Shown here: positions 48,101-64,000 of the stretch, piece by piece
How the letters are laid out: each line of letters starts with the position of its first letter
How positions within the stretch are numbered: position 1 is the first letter of the stretch
Source: Patagioenas fasciata
Taxonomy: Eukaryota > Chordata > Aves > Columbiformes > Columbidae
DNA: 64,000 nucleotides
Assembly: GCF_037038585.1 (NCBI RefSeq)
Contig: NC_092541.1
Coordinates: 939,445 to 1,003,444 of the forward strand
Reading direction: 5' to 3'
Translations under genes and position numbers: made by a program
Notes under the pieces: model-generated
What the model was told of the DNA's origin: nothing
Database searches by the model: none
Seen by the model: the letters and a program-made list of their open reading frames with translations, nothing else

Positions 48101-51100
48101 AGGTGCTGAAGTACAAACCTGATATGATTAATGCAATTAAATACTCCGCAGGGAGGTTGAAAGGACCGCAAGCTGCTTTTTACACCTTGAGGTATATTGT
48201 AGTGAATGAAAGGTTATTAGAATGTAATGCAGTGCCACTCACAAGATGCGCCTCCCGGGTATGAAATGAGAGCTTTTTGCACAATATGAATCAAAACTTC
48301 ACTTTTATGCATCAAAAACCAGAATTATGTGCATGCGAAGGTCCGTCCCAGACCTAAACAGCTTGGGAAACATCCACTCTTAATCCTTTTCAACGTGCTC
48401 TGGATTAACACAGAGCATGTTAACACGACCTTAGATTTGCTCTTTTAAGGCTGGTGTATCATCCCAGCCTTACTAAACCCAGGGCAGAGCTCAAAGTCCA
48501 GCGAGCAGTTGTGGATAGTGACGTCTTGTTCTCCTCGGCTGAAGGAGGACAAGGGGTGACAGTGACACCTCAACCCGACGTTTTACTGGCCAACAATAAA
48601 ATCGCTCAGCAAACAAGAAAAACACCAACTTAATCTTTCGTTTCTCTCCCGCAGTAGCTTTTCACAGCCCTGCAAAGATCAAGAAGGAGCCGCAGAGTCC
48701 CACCTCGGAGCCCACGCTGTCCTGCAGCCACAAGCAGCCGCTCCAGTACCACAATGGCGAGCGGTGCCTCTACACCAGGTGACAGCTCACGGGGAAGGGA
48801 ACCCAACAACCAGCAAGGGCTGTGGGGCATTAAACAGGCTGCCCAGGGCAGTGCTGGAGTCACCATCCCTGGAGGGCTGGACAGACGGACATGAGGTTCT
48901 CAGGACATGAGGCAGGGACAGGGGTGGGGGAATGGTTGGACTCAATCATAGAACATGGAACCACTTTGGTTGGGAGAGACCCCCAGGAACACTGAGTCCA
49001 ACCACGAGGTAACTCCAGCACTAAACCACGTCCCTGCGTGCTTTGAGGCTTTCAAAGGGCAGTAAGTTGTTTACGACTTTAACCTGGCCCCAACACTTCC
49101 CTAAGAAGTGGGTCAGGCCTCCTGTTCCCTTTAGAAAGGAGTCTCCTGCCATCAAAACCCACCTTTTTCAGTATATTTTTATATATATATAGTATAACTA
49201 TAGCAGAGTTTCTTCAGCACAGACACCTCCTGCTTGCAGCTTTATCACTATTGTGCATGGGGGCAACCAATAATTGGGAAGGAAGGAGTTTATGGTGGGA
49301 GTTTCCTGGCCCAGGTGGCTGTGCAGGGGACGGCGTGTGGCCGGTGTCACCGTCTCCTCGGTGCCACCATGAGCCCTTCTCGGAGAACCGTAACGTCCTG
49401 CTATCTGTTTGACTGCCCCAGTGCCTACGACCAAGCCAGACAAGTGGGAATCAAGTCCCCCAGCCCAGGAACCCCGATACAGTCACCGCTCCAACAGTTC
49501 CCGAGACAGGACAGGAGCTTCCTGACCCCGGCAGGGCCACCCCAGCCCTCACCCAGCTGTGGGTACCTCCCCAAAACCAGGTGAGTATTGCCAGGGGGAG
49601 ATAAGGAGGTTGGTGCTTTTTGGTGGTTTGGGAGGGGTTGCAGTGCCCAGATTCAAGCGCTCAGTTTCCAGCAATCCCAGGGTCTCCCCATCCAAAGTAC
49701 CTGGACCCAGCACTGCTGCCTGGGCTTTGAAGAAATTGTCCGTAACCTGAAGCCCGTCAGATTGGGTGGAGGATGGGCTGTGCGGCTGCCATTGGAAACA
49801 CCTTTAGTTGGGGTCCCTTCCTTGCCCCAGCTCTGCACGCAGCTTCCACAGCCCTAGAACAGCCTGAGCGTCTGTCCCCTGCGATCAGAGGGCTGAGAAG
49901 GCAGCCGTCCCACGTCCTCTCTTCCAGCTCTGCGTTCCAGCCGCCCCTGGAGATGTGCCGCTCCTTCCCCTCCTCCCAGGGCCCGGCCCAGGAGGGCTCC
50001 AGCGCATACCAGCGCTCCCAGTACCCTCCGCAGGGCTTCAAGCAGGAGTTCCATGACCCGCGGTACGAGCAGGCGGGCGGCAGCTGCCGGTACCCAGCGG
50101 CGGTGAAGCAGGAGCAGATGGACTATGCGTATGACTCAGGTAGGCAGGAGTGGCTCTGATGGCATCAACCGGGCATCGGTGGGGGGTGAGCAACCATCAT
50201 TGGTGGGCTTTTGGCTTTGGAACAGTTCTGCTTCACCTTCAGGAGCATTTAGGATGAGGGGCAACGGGCACAGACTGAAACACAGGAGGCTCCATCTGAA
50301 CACGAGGAGAAACTTCTTTCCTTTGCGGTGCCAGAGCCTGGCCCAGGCTGCCCAGAGCGGGTGTGGAGTCTCCTTCTCTGAGCCATTCAAACCCCCTGGG
50401 ATCCTGTGGGATCTGCTCTGGGACCCTGTGTGAGCAGGGGTTGGGCTGGGGATCCACAGAGGTCCCTGCAACCCAACCAGCCCAGGATTCTGTGTAGTCT
50501 GGGAAACCGACAGCATAGCAGGGAATGCGAAGTGCTGCGTCTGTTTCCTGCATCCAAAAGAAGGCTGGGACGTTTTCTGTACCATGTTAAATGTTCTATA
50601 GATGTTCCTGGCTGCCTTTCCATGTATGTAAATGCTGAGAGTTATCCGAGCCATCCAAACACAGAAGATGCATTAGGTAAGAGACTCGGTGACTCTTTTT
50701 CCCTGCATTGCCCTCTAGCACCACCCTGTCTTCGTCCATCGCTGCCCGTGTTTCTCTTCCAGGCTGCAGCTACGACAAGCCCATGAGATCCTTTCCTGAT
50801 GATGTCTGTGTTGTTCCAGAAAAATTTGAAGGTCAGAGCAAGAACGGCTCATGGTTTGGGTGTAAGATGGGGCATCCAGCACCTCCGTTAGCCACGCGGG
50901 CACTGCCTGCATTGTCTGTTACGCTGTGCTCTTGCAAGCGTGTTGGCTGCGCTTCATACCTGGCTTTTTGGCAGCTCATTTCTTGAGCTTTGTTTAGGAG
51001 CAAACAGCCCTTCTAGCATCAGCAGCCGAACTGCGGGGTTCATCAGAGCTCCGCTTGGGAGAGCTGCTGGTGAACTGGCTGGTTTTTTGTGAAATGTGGG

Positions 51101-52410
51101 GGGGTTTTTGCAACTTTTTTGCGCTGTTACCTTTAGAAACGCCTCGTTTGTGTTCTCCACAGGAGACACGAAGCAGGAAGGCGGAGGGTACCGGGACGGG
51201 CCTCCGTACCAGAGACGGGGGTCTCTCCAGCTCTGGCAGTTTCTTGTGGCTTTACTGGATGATCCCACCAATTCCCACTTCATCGCCTGGACTGGCAGAG
51301 GGATGGAGTTCAAGCTTATTGAGCCAGAGGAGGTGAAACCCATTAGCATCCTCAAGCTTTCAGAGCTTTAAGTGTTTTTATGTTTCGTGGTACCGTTCCT
51401 CAGCTGGATGATGTTCTTTTGCCCCTGGGTTGGGTTCACAGACATTCACGCTCTTTAACGCTTTATTCTGCAGGTGGCCAGGCTGTGGGGGATCCAGAAG
51501 AACCGTCCGGCCATGAACTACGACAAGCTGAGCCGATCCCTTCGCTACTATTATGAGAAGGGCATCATGCAGAAGGTCGGTCTGCAAAGCAGATGGAGTT
51601 TTTACGCCTTTTGTGATGCTTCTCTTGCTTGAGCCAGGATGTGTTTGACATACAGAATGTCCCTGAGCCAGCCAGGCACCCTGAGCTTGCCTTCCCCACC
51701 ACTTCTCTTTGCAGCAGCTCCATGAGGAAAGGATACAGGAGCTAATTTAGGCAACGCATGGGAAATAAAACAAAGGGGAATTCTGCTTGCTTGCTTTTCC
51801 TGTACATGTTTGCAGTCAGGAGAGTTCCCAGGGGCTGTTCCAGGGGACACCGGAGAAGCAGCACAAGGAGCAGTTTCCAACCCTGACGTGTCTCAGGGCA
51901 CTGGGCTAGAGCAGGCAGGTGGTTGCTCAAGCCTTCTCCACTGCCTGGTGCTGCCTTTGTGCCTACAGCGTTCATCTCATCATCATCATCTCAGAAAGGG
52001 CTGTGGGGCATTGGAACAGGCTGCCCAGGGCAGTGCTGGAGTCACCATCCCTGGAGGGCTGGACAGACGGACATGAGGTTCTCAGGACATGGGGCAGTGC
52101 CGGGGGTGGGGGAATGGTTGGACTCCATGAGCTTGAGGGTCCTTTCCAACCAAAACGGTGATTCCATGATCCTGTCTCTTCCCTGCAGGTGGCCGGTGAG
52201 CGCTACGTGTACAAGTTTGTGTGCGAACCCGAAGCCTTGTTCTCTCTGGCCTTCCCCGACAACCAGCGGCCAACGCTGAGGGCAGAGTTCGACCGGCAGG
52301 TCAGCGAGGAGGACACGGTGCCTCTTTTCCACGTGGATGACAACGCCGCTTACCTGCCGGACCTCGGCAGCCTCCCCCCACAGCTTTACAGCAAAGGCTA
52401 CACGTACTAG
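45124..52410 (+). CDS. ETV4: ETV4 (PEA3) ETS-domain transcription factor
   Basis: ETV4 is a nuclear PEA3-group activator acting downstream of FGF/RAS-ERK signalling. Twelve coding exons: 45124-45168, 45259-45355, 45758-45805, 47444-47497, 48655-48778, 49422-49580, 49928-50139, 50602-50676, 50763-50831, 51163-51332, 51474-51575, 52189-52410 (TAG). They join in frame to 458 aa (human 484). [13 protein letters not shown] opens the protein. The acidic activation domain lies at about 47-80 ([16 protein letters not shown]) with the COP1-type DEQFVPDF. Proline/serine-rich middle. SUMO-type motifs: IKKE (K91), FKQE (K214), VKQE (K236). The ETS domain is at about 316-400 ([30 protein letters not shown]). 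The end differs from human GGYSY but keeps a KGYTY-like tail. Intron 1 is only 90 bases. The second exon product (16-47) is the least conserved part. The expected fourth SUMO site reads TKQE. Confidence 0.95.
45358..45640 (+). repeat. G-rich minisatellite in ETV4 intron 2
   Basis: Irregular units of about 20-30 bases such as GGGATGGGGATGGTGG and AAGGAGAGGGATGGGG fill most of this 400-base intron. The plus strand is purine-rich, like the two arrays between SOST and MEOX1, but has more T. A segment containing CAGGACTCGGAAGGTACCGG is duplicated from the exon 2 border (45343-45362 and about 45526-45545). Confidence 0.85.
45806..47443 (+). other. ETV4: ETV4 intron 3
   Basis: A 1.6-kb intron without recognised transposons or RNA genes; an open frame at about 45772-46191 simply continues from the exon and has no family resemblance. 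Confidence 0.55.
48816..48940 (+). mobile_element. CR1 LINE tail, 3' terminus cut
   Basis: A short sense CR1 (AAGGGCTGTGGGGCATTAAA, GGAGTCACCATCCCTGGAGG) begins about 37 bases after the exon 5 donor of ETV4 and stops at GGTTGGACTC, before the usual end. It is nearly identical to 51990-52120 and starts at the same consensus position. Confidence 0.85.
48943..49050 (-). mobile_element. CR1 LINE 3' end, inverted against its neighbour
   Basis: The inverted CR1 3' end (AATCATAGAACATGGAACCA, TTTGGTTGGGAGAGACCCCC) starts exactly where the sense CR1 stops, a 3'-to-3' junction. The 5' limit is uncertain. Confidence 0.8.
50245..50500 (+). mobile_element. CR1 LINE 3' end in ETV4 intron 7
   Basis: A sense CR1 tail (GGATGAGGGGCAACGGGC, ACACAGGAGGCTCCATCTG, CCAGCCCAGGATTCTGTG) of the 39014 subfamily. 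It ends about 100 bases before ETV4 exon 8. Confidence 0.9.
51990..52174 (+). mobile_element. CR1 LINE tail abutting the last ETV4 acceptor
   Basis: A sense CR1 (AAAGGGCTGTGGGGCATTGG, GAGCTTGAGGGTCCTTTCC) ends with a recognisable terminus GATTCCATGATCCTG at about 52174. The last ETV4 acceptor AG is at 52187-52188, so only a 14-base pyrimidine tract separates the CR1 from the splice junction. Confidence 0.9.
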
Positions 52411-53892
52411 AACAGCCTGTGCCACCCTTGGTTGTGTATAAGGAGATGTCTGGTTAGTATTCAAGCAGTAAAAGCATTTTCCAGGCCGGCCTAGGGTGGC
52501 ACTAAACTTCCTTCGGTCAGGAACAGCGTTCAGGTGTGCACGTGGATAATCACCTCCCAGGCTCTTGTGACAAGACACCCATAATGTCAGGATGGGACTT
52601 GTTGTCAGTGATGTGGACTTATCCTGAGCAGAACTGCTGTTTCAGCAGCATTTGGGGCAATTGGTGCCTCCAGCGGGAACAACCGAACTGGTCACAGTCC
52701 CTCTCTTTGGTCATGGAGGAGATGCCATCCAACTGGGCTTCTTTTTTCAGCTATGAGGATGCTACAATGCTCTGGCTGCCTCCATTCCTGCAGCACACGC
52801 ACTGAACCCCTGCAGAACCCGGCCTGAGCCTGGGGGGCTCTGACCCATCTCTGCAAGGCCAGGCTTTGCTTCTTCCTGGGACAGCCGTGCTCACAAATCT
52901 CACCCCTTCCTTCCGAACTGCTGTGGGAACGGGCAATCCTTGTATCTTCTGTGCATGTGCCTGTCTCAGCACCTCCTTGCTGGGATGTCAGGGCAGCTGG
53001 AGGCACTGGCCGGGATTCGAGCTGTCCTGGAGTACATGGGACTATGTATGATTTAGGGGATGTACCTGCTGGGACACAGGTCAAGGCCAATGTCACCTTC
53101 AGGCAGAGCGACTGCAGGAGGCAGCGAGGCCTGTGCCACCTGTTCGTTGTCGTGGTGTAGCTTTTCCAAACCGAACAACTTGCACAGCCCTCCTCAGGGT
53201 CTTTGGAGACCTGTCAGGGTCCTGAGTTGTGCCCGTCCTGGGCTGGGCTAGAAAACCACCCGAGGCAAGAAAAAAACCTGGGGAAGCTGTCTTAAAATGC
53301 TTTACCAAGTAACCCAAAGCAGATGTAGTATTTAATACCTGAATTTAGACTTAAGGTCCACAGGCATTTGCATGTTTGAGGGAATCCCGGCGTGTTGGAA
53401 GGGCAGCTCTCCCTGCAGCACACGGACCCGAACTGGGCCTCGACCGGTTTTCCACAATAATGAACATTCATAATGGGCACCACATCCCCACCGAGAGGTG
53501 CCTTGGTTTTTAATGAGCAGTGTACCCGTACAGAAAAAGCCATTTTTCTACTGCTCCAGCCTGCCGTTCCAGCTGCTGAATGCGGAGCACTGCCTGGACA
53601 GGAAAATTCTGTACATTGGTTGCAAACCTGATTTTCCCTGGTCACTCTTCCCTGCATGGCGAACGCCAACCCTCCCGGCCCCAGCCCTGGCTCTGAGGGC
53701 TGGAAACGCAGCTCCTGCTGTCCGAGAAGCCAGATGCCCAGAACTGGGGTGTCCTGGCAGCTCCTGGTCCCCCTCCTTGTCCCCCTCCCTCCATGTCCTC
53801 TGGTGTCCCAGAAGGGAGGGTGAAGGGGAACCCTTCTGTTGGTATAAGCTGCCTTTACTATTTATGAGTGTAAAAATACTATAATTAATAAA
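52411..53892 (+). other. ETV4: ETV4 3' UTR with AATAAA
   Basis: About 1.5 kb after the stop contains no other gene. A canonical AATAAA at 53887-53892, preceded by AT-rich sequence, is the best poly(A) signal; an AGTAAA near 52467 would give a very short UTR. No transposon is recognised inside. Confidence 0.55.
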
Positions 53893-56800
53893 TTGGTCTA
53901 TGCCTTTCACCAGTGCACCTTCATTCAGCCCCTGCTTTGCCCATCTCTGGGCAGCTGATCCAGAGAGTTCAGGGCTGCGTGTTTTACTTCTGAACCTTGG
54001 CGCAGCTCGAGAGGTGAACACTTCACTCCCTTGACGTCCTCGCAACCGCTCCAACAACCAGGATGGGAAGATCGCGATGAGATCTGTAACCTCTGGCTGC
54101 AGCGGTTTCTTTGGGCTTCCTTCCCAGCCAACCTTCCTTCCAGAAAGGGAATTTGGGGAGCGAGTTCACGTTTGGATTGAATTCCAGCTCCGTGTTTCGC
54201 TCAGGTCTGCGAAGCCAGCGCGACGGATCGATGGCGGCAGCGCAGTGCTGGGAACGGGCAGGATCAGGTTCTCATCAGCGAGGGCAGTGACCTCCAAAGG
54301 GCAGAGATTTATAATCAATAAATACCCTCCGTGTTTCCAGGTCAGCAAGACAGGGGCAGCTGATGAGGAATTTCAGTCAGCATCCCCTCACCGTACAAAT
54401 TCGCAGCTGAACTTTGCGTTAGGCAGCTAAGAAAGGCAGAGCCCTGCTCATGCCACACCGACAGCTGGATGCAAATATACCTAATATCTTCACACTTTTT
54501 TAGTATTGTTTACTTCTTATACTCCATATTTATTCTAGCAGCTTATTCCTCAGGATGTGACGATGCTTTGGGACCAGCCACAAGTAAATCCTCAGCAGTC
54601 ATTTCTTCCTAACGTAGTGTTTTCTAGAGTTATTGTTTTTCCACGCGGTTGCTATTGTTGCAGCGGCTTTGCTGTTACTCCTGCTGTATCAACAGTGCAA
54701 AGCCCAGCAGGAAGCACCATAAAATTGTTACCCAGCACATGATGCAAAGCTGCTTTCTGGTCAGGGTAAATAATTAACGCGAAACGTTACGGCACATCCC
54801 AGATGTATCCTTAGAGCGCACCGTCGAGGGCCACGGAATTACCTCTTGTGCTAACGGGTTGCCGAGCAGAGCTGAGCTATCCAATGTGGTTTGCTGAGGC
54901 TAACCCAGGAAATATTTCTATCACCAGATTCCGTGCCCTGAAACACAGATAAATAGTGGTAATGAAGAACAAGGACAGCAGTAAATCTCACTTTATGGGC
55001 TGAGCGCTGGACAGGAAGGCAAGAGAGCGATGAGGAAGCGCATTCATCTTTCCAGGCCGTACCTAACGCAGACGGCTGATGTCATCTAGCGAGGCGAAGC
55101 CTCCGCAATGTGCCTGTGAGAATTCCTAAGGCGCTGCCCCACATCTCTGATAAGATTTTATACTTCCTAACAGCGGATTTCCATCCCCAGGCTTTCCAGA
55201 CACCAGCACTGGGGCTGATATAAAGGCAGAAACTAGAACCCACATTCCAAAGTAGCCAGGATGCGCTGCTGTGACCCAGCTCACTTCCACCCCATCACCT
55301 TTCTCCTAGTAAAAGCGAATTAATATTGGCGTCCAAGAGGAGACTTTCCTACACCCAACAAAAAGCACAACTCTGAGCTGTGTTTGGAGGGGCAGCTCCA
55401 AGAACGAGCTCATTTTTGATCCCAATAAACATGTCCGGATCAGCACAGCCTACAACCCACCCCCTGCGTACAGCCAGACCGGCCAGAGGATTTATGTAGG
55501 TTACAGAACATCCACATCCAAACCACATGTGCTAAAATCAGACACTCACTCGCTGTATTCCCAGCTGGCCTGGAGAACAATGCATTCATAAAGGAGAAAT
55601 TCCACCAGCTGCTAATGGGTCAGTACCGCAGCCTCCTGCAATTGTCACAGAAACCTCATGAAAACTGAATTACTGAAAACACAAAAGCCCATTGTGCGGG
55701 CAGCACGGCGCTGTCACAGCGGCTCTGGTAACGAGCCCGCTAACGAGGTTAAGGTAGTTACTCTACCAGATGGAGCACGTGTGGGGGTGGCTGTAAATAT
55801 CGTATTTATCTTTCTTGCATTAAGGGCAGAAGGTTGGTTGGGATGCGCGTGTGTGCGTCCACACCAACGCGTGAGTTCTTCTCTTGTTGTGAATCTTTTG
55901 CTTGTAAATTATTGGATTTTGGAACAATTTCTTTCCAGAAAGGGCTGTCACAATTTACAGCATTTACAATAACACAGTTCGTGTAGATGGAAGCAGGCTG
56001 GCAAGTGCTCAAGAACCTTCCCCAGCAAGGGGCTAAAATACCAATTCGGTTATGGATTAAGTCTGCGGTTTTATCGCAGCATCAGGCAGCTTATTTTGAG
56101 GTTTTTAGACAACATAAACCAGCTACAAATGATATAAACAGCGAAGGACATTACGATGTTCCCCTCAGAAACATCAGGGCAGTAACAGGTTGGTAAAACT
56201 TGCTTTAAAACAACACATGGAAGTGGTTTGAGTTTGAAAGGCAGCGTTTGTTTCCCAGGCGAGCTCTGGATGGGGGGTATTCCCAAAGCCAACATGGAAA
56301 AGTTTCTGTGAATGAATTAAAGGATATTACACCAAGGAAAGAAATAACAGACACGAAAGAGATGAGAATTGTTCACTTACAAAGGAAAAGAAGAAAACGC
56401 TCTCTGCTGATGCGTCTTCCCCTCCCATCAGTCAGAGAGATGCGGCACTGAAGAAGCAAATGCAGAATGAGTTTGGGAGAGGAACAGCTCAGAGTGCGCT
56501 GGACGCTGGGAACGCTTCAAAAGTCAAATGAAAGATGTAAACGAGAAAGTCATGCACAAATTTTCATAGAAAACAGGAACAGATGCAGCTGCAGAGTTGT
56601 GGAAGGAAAATACGCTTGGAAGAGTATTTGATACAACAACCTTCTCCGCCTAATGGCATGAAGAAAAAAGCCTCTGAACAAATGAACCTTCTAATTCTAT
56701 TTATGAGGAGGTGACACCACAGGAAAACTCCGGGTATTTACACAACGTAATAAAACAGTATATACAACCTCCCTGCCCACCTCTGTACATAGATACAGAT

Positions 56801-57921
56801 CGCCACGAGAGCCGCTTCTCGCTGCGGAACGTTCAGATTCACTGAGGATAAAACAACGAGCCAACTGCATTCTGCTCATTTCAACAATCGTTTTAGAAAA
56901 TGTCCCAGCTTTGGCAAAAACACTTTGAAAACGGGGATCTGTGGCTATTGAGTCAAATAAGTTTCATCTGTTTGCAACAGAAAGAATAATTTCCAGATAG
57001 CTTCGGTGGGACACAACCGCGCTGAACAGCGCATTTCTTTTTAAACAAGGAACTGTTGCACAATGGTTCACAGACATTTCAGCTGTGAGAGCGTTTTCTA
57101 TTAAACCCCAGCAGCTGTGATGTCACCAAACAGTGCAAGTGAAAATAAAACACATGACGCATTGTATGGAAAGTCTGAACATCTGTAAGCACTTATGCTC
57201 ACAGACAGAGCCGTGCTCCAGGGTGGATGTGGTTAATTACCCTTTGATATACGAGCCTTCAGCACGCAGGAGAGGGTGATGAAGGATCAGACTCGCAGTC
57301 TGACCTGTGCCGTTGTCCAAGTACAACTGACATCCGAGCTGGGTTTCCAGGGATCTTTCCTGCTGGATCCCAAAGCCACAGATAGGAAATATCTCACCAC
57401 AGCTGGTTTGCATAAAGGACAAGCTACGCTGAAAAGGAAAACGCGTAGAATAGGAAAAATAGAAAACAATCACCTCCCAAAGAAACAAACCACTGTCCAA
57501 GAGCGTAAGTAGAAATAAACCCCTTTTAGCGCTGTAAAGAAACCAACTATTCCAGCCTCTATTTGTCTGGTCATTCAGAACCCAGTTAGGTTAGTGAACA
57601 ACTACTTCATTATCCTGTTGTTGTTGGTTCAGCTCAGTGCCCGGATTTCCGAGCCTTAAGTTTAGTCTCTTACAAGGGGAATGACGAAAGAAGCGCTTCC
57701 AGAACCATTTCTGAAGCGACGCACCAGCCTGAGGACATCTGTCACGCAGCTGATGTGCGCACACATCACCCCCTTGTGCTTTCGCTCTGAAAACGCTCAT
57801 TTTCTGTTCCTTTTGCAGAGAAGCTTCAACTGGATGGCCTTTCTTTCGGGTCGCTTGCAACAGTGCAAAAACCACAATCCCGCCAATACAAACGCAGGAA
57901 TGGTCCCCGAGGGAAGGAGGC
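53893..57921. other. ETV4-DHX8 tail-to-tail intergenic region
   Basis: The two genes converge, leaving about 4 kb. No exon, RNA or transposon is recognised. On the minus strand the only clear AATAAA (plus-strand TTTATT) that I notice for DHX8 is at 54529-54534, which would give a long 3' UTR; the true end is uncertain. 55080-57300 is mostly AT-rich. Confidence 0.4.
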
Positions 57922-63970
<6,049 letters not shown>

Positions 63971-64000
63971 CTAGAAAAGGTCAGAACACATACACTTGTC

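Overview
The window is vertebrate nuclear DNA, almost certainly from a bird. Five split genes with canonical GT-AG introns can be reassembled by eye from their protein similarity. The interspersed repeats are overwhelmingly CR1 LINEs, the dominant avian retroposon, some with the typical 3' ends built from short ATTCTATG-like units. The gene order DUSP3 > SOST > MEOX1 > ETV4 > < DHX8 is the order known from human 17q21; in chicken I would expect it on a small chromosome (chr27), but species and chromosome cannot be fixed from sequence alone.

Layout: 1-4.9 kb holds the 3' two coding exons of DUSP3 (exon 1 is upstream of the window), with an old ERV LTR fossil in the last intron and a long 3' UTR. 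7.0-10.7 kb is complete SOST (two exons, 213 aa). 10.7-27.0 kb is the SOST-MEOX1 intergenic region. It has two stretches crowded with TAATT homeodomain cores, three CR1 pieces up to 19.3 kb and a fourth at 24.3 kb, two purine-rich G-run minisatellites and a precise 11-bp minisatellite. 27.0-31.0 kb is complete MEOX1 (three exons, 247 aa), closed by an AATAAA that lies directly against an antisense CR1 still carrying part of the CR1 ORF1 esterase. 32-44.6 kb is intergenic, with a seven-copy 83-bp minisatellite and several CR1s. 44.6-53.9 kb is ETV4 (twelve coding exons, 458 aa) behind a GC-rich promoter with four CCAAT boxes. 57.9-64.0 kb on the minus strand holds the last eleven coding exons of DHX8 (644 residues, the whole helicase module to the stop); its N-terminal half lies beyond the right edge.

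Functionally this is a conserved syntenic block rather than an operon. DUSP3 is a small dual-specificity phosphatase, SOST the secreted WNT/LRP antagonist of bone, MEOX1 a somite homeodomain factor, ETV4 a PEA3-type ETS factor and DHX8 a spliceosomal DEAH helicase. The SOST-MEOX1 interval is where the mammalian bone enhancer ECR5 (van Buchem deletion) lies, so the AT-rich blocks here are positional candidates for shared regulatory DNA. I found no tRNA, rRNA, CRISPR or clearly new protein-coding system. The most interesting material is repeat biology: CR1 copies placed a few bases from splice or polyadenylation signals, CR1s with internal deletions or missing 3' ends, a 3'-to-3' CR1 junction, and tandem arrays.
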